A stretch of 64,000 bases of DNA. It comes from Rhodoferax ferrireducens T118 (GTDB lineage Bacteria; Pseudomonadota; Gammaproteobacteria; Burkholderiales; Burkholderiaceae_C). Position 1 is the stretch's first letter. Each line of letters starts with the position of its first letter. A program made the translations under genes and the position numbers. Of this stretch, positions 59,445 through 64,000 are shown piece by piece. The notes under the pieces were generated by a model. The model had not been told where the DNA came from and did no database searches. It saw only the letters and a program-made list of their open reading frames with translations. The stretch covers positions 193,448-257,447 of the forward strand of contig NC_007901.1 of NCBI RefSeq assembly GCF_000013605.1, in the 5' to 3' direction.

Positions 59445-61016
59445 CTAATTGTAGTAGCAAAACGTCTGCGCAATAGCAACTCCCAATGGCAATCCTGATG
59501 AACTGGTGAGAACGACTGTCCAACCTGCTCCTACGTCGTTGCCATACCGGTTGAAGCCAGCGTCATTGGACGATTCAGTCTTAGGAATGAGCTGTAGTAT
59601 GGGCGTTGCGGTCTGCCCTCCGGCAACACTACACAGCGGTTTTGGCACAAAGCTTCCATTGCCAACCTCTATGGCCGTCACAAAGATCAAATTGGTCGTC
59701 ACATCTTGCAGTCGATACCACTTCGGACCACCCCCAGATGGATTATCTCGACATAACAGTTGAGCTGGTGTCGCAACAGAAAAATCCCATGATGTCTGTC
59801 CGGGTGCCGGACAAGGCATACCTACCGTGCCTTCGGCTTGTAGAGAACTGATCGCTCGAAACGTGCCATTGATGCAGGTGAGTTTGGCGCTGGCGGCATC
59901 GGTCGCATCCGATCCGTTTGGAGCGCATGCCACTCCGACAGCTGCTCCGAGAAACAATTGTCGCCAAGTCCCTCCGCTACAAATCGCAGCGCCGCCACCG
60001 GTGGCTCGCGCGATGGCACTTTCTTCTGCGCACGCCGCGCCAAGGGCATAGAGTCCTGTTGGCACCAAACGGTTGACGCTGGCAGCACCCGTCACTCCAA
60101 GTGTGTTGTTGATTTGGGTTGCACCAGCGAGTGTGGTGGCCCCACCAACATTCAAGGTGGTTCCAATGCTGGCTCCTGCGTTCATAGTTGTCGCACCAGA
60201 CACACCGAGCGCGCCATTGACTTGGGTAGCACCGTTGAGCGTGGTCGCACCTCCAACATTCAAGGTTGTTCCGACGCTAGCCGCGCCTGTCACACCAAGT
60301 GTGTTGTTCACTTGCGTCCCGCCATTGAAGGTTGTCTGCCCGCCTACTGTCAATGGTCCCGCCAAGGCTGGATCGATCGTATCTCCGCGCAGAACGTAAT
60401 TGGCAACACTACTTGACGAGTATGTCCTGTAGGTTCCGAAGATGCCTGCGATCCCAGATGCACCGCCTTGTGGATTGGTGTATGTCCAACCCCCACGCCC
60501 CGCAATGACAGTGGGGCTCACTGAATCAGAAAACCCGGCCGTCCCCCCCAATTTTCTTGTCGCGTAGGAAAGTACGCCTTCTGCGGCATTGCCGTCGGCA
60601 TTGAGTAACGGCGTTGTAGTCCCAACGTAGTATTCAATATCACACGTCGACCCCACACACCCACCAGGCAACCGATCCACCCGGAAAATAGGCGCCCCGC
60701 CTGAATCCGGCAGCGTTAGCGGGTAAGTCGCGGGAAGGTCCGTGATGGCACGCAACTCAGCGGCAGTCGGACGCAATGGGTTCGCCACACCGACAATCGG
60801 CGTTCCCGCCTGCAGAGCGATCCGGTTCTTGCGGACGTAGCTTTCCAAGGCGGCGTCGTACGGTATGAAACCAGTGGCGAACGACTCACCGCGAGCAACG
60901 ATTCCATCGTTTCGCCGCGACATGGCAGTGCTAATGGCCAGCATTGAAAACACGGCCAACCCGATCATAAGTTCTGGCAGCGTAAAACCCTGCATGCGGC
61001 GACGTACAAAAATCAT
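59445..61016 (-). CDS. pilV: PilV-like minor pilin / conjugative pilus tip adhesin
   Basis: 523 aa. A prepilin leader MQGFTLPELMIGLAVFSML (start at M 61016, with GFTLPEL the cleavage signature) is followed by a PilV-type N-terminal domain. Residues about 220-310 hold three diverged units built on GGATTLNGATQVNNTLGVTG, a tail-fibre-like repeat. The C-terminal 200 residues contain several cysteines and probably the receptor-binding end. No shufflon repeats or second C-terminal segment were found beside it. Confidence 0.85.
   Translation of the reverse strand: MIFVRRRMQGFTLPELMIGLAVFSMLAISTAMSRRNDGIVARGESFATGFIPYDAALESYVRKNRIALQAGTPIVGVANPLRPTAAELRAITDLPATYPLTLPDSGGAPIFRVDRLPGGCVGSTCDIEYYVGTTTPLLNADGNAAEGVLSYATRKLGGTAGFSDSVSPTVIAGRGGWTYTNPQGGASGIAGIFGTYRTYSSSSVANYVLRGDTIDPALAGPLTVGGQTTFNGGTQVNNTLGVTGAASVGTTLNVGGATTLNGATQVNGALGVSGATTMNAGASIGTTLNVGGATTLAGATQINNTLGVTGAASVNRLVPTGLYALGAACAEESAIARATGGGAAICSGGTWRQLFLGAAVGVACAPNGSDATDAASAKLTCINGTFRAISSLQAEGTVGMPCPAPGQTSWDFSVATPAQLLCRDNPSGGGPKWYRLQDVTTNLIFVTAIEVGNGSFVPKPLCSVAGGQTATPILQLIPKTESSNDAGFNRYGNDVGAGWTVVLTSSSGLPLGVAIAQTFCYYN
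60050..60360 (-). repeat. Direct repeats inside pilV
   Basis: About two to three imperfect units of roughly 110 bp encode the GGATTLNGATQ-type segments of PilV. They could recombine and change the length of the pilus tip stalk. Confidence 0.7.
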
Positions 61017-61039
61017 ATTGTGGCTTTCGTTCTCTTAGA

Positions 61040-62266
61040 TCACGCCTCACGCGTCAGTTCAGTGCGCACGGCTGCGATGGCCCGACGCAGGCCAGGCCGG
61101 TCGTAAGCTCTGCGATCCGCTGCGGCCGCGGTAATCTTGCCCTCAGCCACCTTTTTCGCCAGGTTGCGATTCAGGGACTCAACAGCATCGTTGCGCTGCC
61201 CAGGCTGGCCAGGTTGCGTCACCGGGTTCTCAAGATATCCCCGTAATTCGACCCACTGCTGGTTGAGGATCATCTCTTGCACCCGTTGATTGCCCGTGAC
61301 ATTCATTGTTTCGTGAACGAACTCCCATTTGCCAAACTCAGTGCTAGGGACGCGGACCTGAAAAATGACACCCAGCAACGTCTCGGCAATCATGGCGGCA
61401 TTGGCTCGTGGCTCGCCGGGCAGATCGTCAACCAAAGAACGGATAGCGGCCACTAAATTTGGTGCATGTTTGGTGGCGACAACATAGTGGCCACTTCGGG
61501 CGGCGCGAAACGTCTCGACCAGTGTCTCTGTGTCGCGCACTTCCCCTACCATGATCGCCAAGGGAATCTCGCGCATGGCATCTCGTACGCCCACAGCGAT
61601 CGATATCACATTGGTGCCAACTTCGCGAGGCGTGATGCGGCACTTCTTTTCTTTCAGCACGTATTCAATGGGATCTTCCACCGTGACCAAGTGACCAACT
61701 CGGTGATTATTCAAGTGATCAAAGTAGCTTGTCATGGTGGTTGTCTTGCCAGACCCCGTGGGGCCGACCACAAGCAGCAACCCATAATTCGCGTCTGCCA
61801 GGACGGTCATGGGTCCGGGCAGGCCCAGCGTGGTTAGGTCCGGCACTTCTTCGGGAATCACCCGAATCACGCAGCCCAACAGCCCGGGAAGGCCATCAGC
61901 TACGTCACTCTGTTCACCACCCCAAAGGAAGATGTTTGCCCGATACCTTGCTGAAGGTCCCATGCGAATAGGCCCATCTATTCCGCCCGCGCGGATTCGC
62001 CCCTCCCAATTCTGATCGACTAAATTGAATAGTGCTTTCATTTCAGCCCGCGTCAGCAGCTGCGATTCGCAGTAGGCGTCGTCAACCGAGGCAATGCTGA
62101 CTTCACCGTTCATGGTAGTTTCGCATTCAATGAACCGGTTTTCTCGAAGGATCAAGTTACTGACCGATTGGTTCACCAGGAGCGAGATTGCCCATTCGAT
62201 CTTCTCCATGATGGAGATCATCCCCTCCATCGTCTCTCTCGGTTCCATTTGATTGTCATGTGGCAT
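61040..62266 (-). CDS. PilT-like type IV pilus ATPase
   Basis: 408 aa from ATG 62266 (TTG 62281 is in frame upstream). Walker A GPTGSGKTTT at 168-177, an Asp-box VTVEDPIEYV, Walker B LAIMVGEVRDTET and His-box VATKHAPN match PilT retraction ATPases. It lies between the pilin and PilV genes. In R64-type pil operons the single ATPase is PilQ, so a PilT-like motor here is notable. Confidence 0.88.
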   Translation of the reverse strand: MPHDNQMEPRETMEGMISIMEKIEWAISLLVNQSVSNLILRENRFIECETTMNGEVSIASVDDAYCESQLLTRAEMKALFNLVDQNWEGRIRAGGIDGPIRMGPSARYRANIFLWGGEQSDVADGLPGLLGCVIRVIPEEVPDLTTLGLPGPMTVLADANYGLLLVVGPTGSGKTTTMTSYFDHLNNHRVGHLVTVEDPIEYVLKEKKCRITPREVGTNVISIAVGVRDAMREIPLAIMVGEVRDTETLVETFRAARSGHYVVATKHAPNLVAAIRSLVDDLPGEPRANAAMIAETLLGVIFQVRVPSTEFGKWEFVHETMNVTGNQRVQEMILNQQWVELRGYLENPVTQPGQPGQRNDAVESLNRNLAKKVAEGKITAAAADRRAYDRPGLRRAIAAVRTELTREA

Positions 62267-62308
62267 AGGTGGCACCTTCAACGAAGAAAACCTGTTCAGG
62301 GCAGAAAT

Positions 62309-62881
62309 TTACGAGCGCCCAACTTCTGCGTTCACTGCTGCGGTTCCAGCCGGCGCCGAGTTGCAGTTGATACCCACCAAATCGGCATCGAGCTGACCAC
62401 CAATGTTTTTCACGACAACTGCGACGCCAGCTGTCGGTGTGATCGTGATACGTGCTGCAGTGCTATCAAGTTCATCCACCATACCTGTGCAAAGACGCGC
62501 CGGCACAGCTGCGAGACCGACTTTCAGACCATCGTTGATTCCAGCCATATTGCTTGGTGCCACCGTATAGGCAGTGTTATTTACGGTTGACGTTGCTGTG
62601 ACAGCGGCGGTGCCGCGCCCAGTTGTCAGATTGGCTGGGAAACAATCCTTGTTGCCCAAGGTTTGCATTGAGATACCTGCAAAACTGGGAGTAGACACCG
62701 AGTTTTGACCGCACGCGAGCGCCAAGGCGATAATTTTCCCTTCGTTGGCCCCCTTGCGTTTCTGCATGGTGTTGTAGCCGTACGCGGCACCAGCTGCAAG
62801 GGCGCCGATGATACCGATCACCACCATTATCTCGATCAGGGTAAAACCAGTTTGTTTTTTGTTTGATTTAAATGTTTTCAT
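62309..62881 (-). CDS. pilS: Type IV major pilin (PilS-like)
   Basis: 190 aa with cleavage signature QTGFTLIEIMVVIGIIGALAAG after a short basic leader, and a variable C-terminal domain containing a cysteine pair (CTGMVDE and NCNSAP). Processed by a prepilin peptidase presumably encoded outside the window. Confidence 0.9.
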   Translation of the reverse strand: MKTFKSNKKQTGFTLIEIMVVIGIIGALAAGAAYGYNTMQKRKGANEGKIIALALACGQNSVSTPSFAGISMQTLGNKDCFPANLTTGRGTAAVTATSTVNNTAYTVAPSNMAGINDGLKVGLAAVPARLCTGMVDELDSTAARITITPTAGVAVVVKNIGGQLDADLVGINCNSAPAGTAAVNAEVGRS

Positions 62882-62942
62882 GAATACTCTCTACTTTAAG
62901 GATTAAGGAAACGAACAGTCGGACAGGGCAACGGGAACTCAG

Positions 62943-63998
62943 TTAATGTGCATTGGACAAGCCTTGCATTGTTGAAAGGTTAATCATCATCACAGCAATG
63001 ACGACGACGCCAGCGGCGAGCATGGCCGAGTTATTGACGGCCTTTACGGCGAGGTCAAGGCGCGCTTTTAGGCTATCCGCAAGTTTGCTCGCGTTGGCAA
63101 TAGCGACGTGGGCAAGGGTTTCTTCCAAGGTGCCAGAGCCCTCACGCAATGTCATCCGATCAATCAGGCGATCTGAGAAATAGCCGACATCGAGCATTCC
63201 TACGCCCGACTGCGAAGTTGACCGTCTGCGCATTTCATAGATATATTCGCGCTCCCATCTATTGGATTGCTCCGCCAGCTGATCGAACGACCATGCCAAC
63301 CCACTTTTTGCAGACATAAACGATGAGAGGGCGACAAGTGACAACACACTGCGGTATTCTTTGTAAATCAGAAACCCGGGCATGTGCTTGTCTGCCCATT
63401 GCCGGGAATGGCCCTTCCAGTTCGGGAACGCCCAGATCAACAAGGCCACCAGAATTACTAGCAAACCGCTGGTAAGGATTGCATTTTGGGCGAGAATTTC
63501 GCCAGAACCAATAACAGCTTTGGACACCGCGGGCCAATTCTGTCTGGGTTGAACTTGCTCCATGTCTTTTGCAAAGGAACCCGCCACGCCAACCCACATG
63601 GAGATGACGATGGCCGCACTAAATGAAGCGCTGACCAACAGTCTGATCGCGCCTTTCGCAACAACGTCCAGAGGTTCCAGAATTTTTGCGGCAGTCAAGA
63701 ACCCCTGTCCACGCTGCGCATCATCGCCCTGGTCATAGGACCCGATCAACTGATATTCCTTGCGGCTGAAATACGGACGAACCGCTTCGCCCAGTGACAA
63801 TCCACGATTGAGTTTCTTATAGATTGCGCGATACACAATTTCAATCGACTTGCCGCGGTTTCGATCGGCGAGCGCGAGAAGGCGCTGCTGCATACCGGAC
63901 TGACTGGCAACCAGCACTTCTCCCATGTCCTCCAAAAAGGCGATGCGCGAGGCATGGAAGGCACGTTGGGCACGCCAATCATTTATTTTCTGCGACAT
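62943..63998 (-). CDS. pilR: PilR-like inner-membrane protein of the type IV pilus (T2SF family)
   Basis: At least 351 aa, possibly longer beyond the window (start at 63998 or upstream). Two T2SF domains with membrane segments near 120-140, 170-190 and 325-345; LREGSGTLEETLAHVA is the typical second-domain signature. It is the platform protein for pilus assembly and precedes the pilin gene. Confidence 0.85.
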   Translation of the reverse strand: MSQKINDWRAQRAFHASRIAFLEDMGEVLVASQSGMQQRLLALADRNRGKSIEIVYRAIYKKLNRGLSLGEAVRPYFSRKEYQLIGSYDQGDDAQRGQGFLTAAKILEPLDVVAKGAIRLLVSASFSAAIVISMWVGVAGSFAKDMEQVQPRQNWPAVSKAVIGSGEILAQNAILTSGLLVILVALLIWAFPNWKGHSRQWADKHMPGFLIYKEYRSVLSLVALSSFMSAKSGLAWSFDQLAEQSNRWEREYIYEMRRRSTSQSGVGMLDVGYFSDRLIDRMTLREGSGTLEETLAHVAIANASKLADSLKARLDLAVKAVNNSAMLAAGVVVIAVMMINLSTMQGLSNAH

Positions 63999-64000
63999 AC

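Noticed and set aside
60050..60360. CRISPR-like regular repeats
   Set aside because: The repeats are in frame within pilV, encode Gly/Thr/Asn-rich stalk units and have no spacer pattern.

Overview
The window looks like part of a large conjugative plasmid (or integrative conjugative element) from a moderately GC-rich betaproteobacterium, most plausibly Burkholderiales. This host guess is an inference from protein style, not a search result. I see no chromosomal housekeeping genes, rRNA or tRNA. The plasmid hallmarks are an actin-like ParM partition gene, a transglycosylase plus a TraB-like membrane hydrolase, a PilV/PilS/PilR thin-pilus cassette, two tyrosine recombinases and two toxin-antitoxin pairs.

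Layout. (1) 1-4.9 kb, minus strand: an unexplained three-gene unit made of an 887-aa protein with four XRE-like helix-turn-helix repeats and a sigma-70 region-4-like segment, a 74-aa protein and a protein of at least 653 aa running off the left edge. (2) 5-13.8 kb, minus: a train of about twenty small genes, nearly all with the same AAGGAAA-type ribosome binding site. It includes a homologue of the anti-Cas12a protein AcrVA2, an ART-PolyVal/KfrB-like protein and a GNAT. This resembles the anti-defence cargo of a plasmid leading region. (3) 13.8-16 kb: HigBA and a small tyrosine recombinase. (4) 16-24.1 kb, minus: small genes with long structured leaders, four of which share one repeated hairpin element. 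(5) 24.3-30.5 kb, plus: a broken phage-type HTH gene, then a tightly overlapping operon with a VRR-NUC nuclease, a PD-(D/E)XK-like protein, a SNF2 helicase, a C39-like peptidase, a secreted toxin and its immunity protein. (6) 30.7-46.7 kb, plus: a 1088-aa unknown protein, a Gp37/Gp68 (DUF5131) protein, a YdjM-like membrane protein, two unknowns, a complete four-gene Wadjet-like SMC system in the unusual order C-B-A-D, a broken DUF1294 gene, an m4C-type DNA methyltransferase and an Xre-RES toxin-antitoxin pair. (7) 47-50.3 kb: an unknown gene and a large tyrosine recombinase operon. (8) 50.3-53.4 kb: about 3 kb with no convincing gene but many hairpins. (9) 53.5-57.4 kb: parM, a candidate partner, transfer genes. 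(10) 57.7-64 kb: a CAP-domain lipoprotein, then the pilus cassette on the minus strand.

Taken together, the element carries maintenance functions (ParM, two TA pairs, recombinases), transfer functions (pilus, transglycosylase, TraB-like), a probable weapon against competing plasmids (Wadjet-like) and a probable shield against CRISPR (AcrVA2-like). The most promising undescribed items are the divergent Wadjet-like operon, the triad at the left edge and the four-copy structured leader element.
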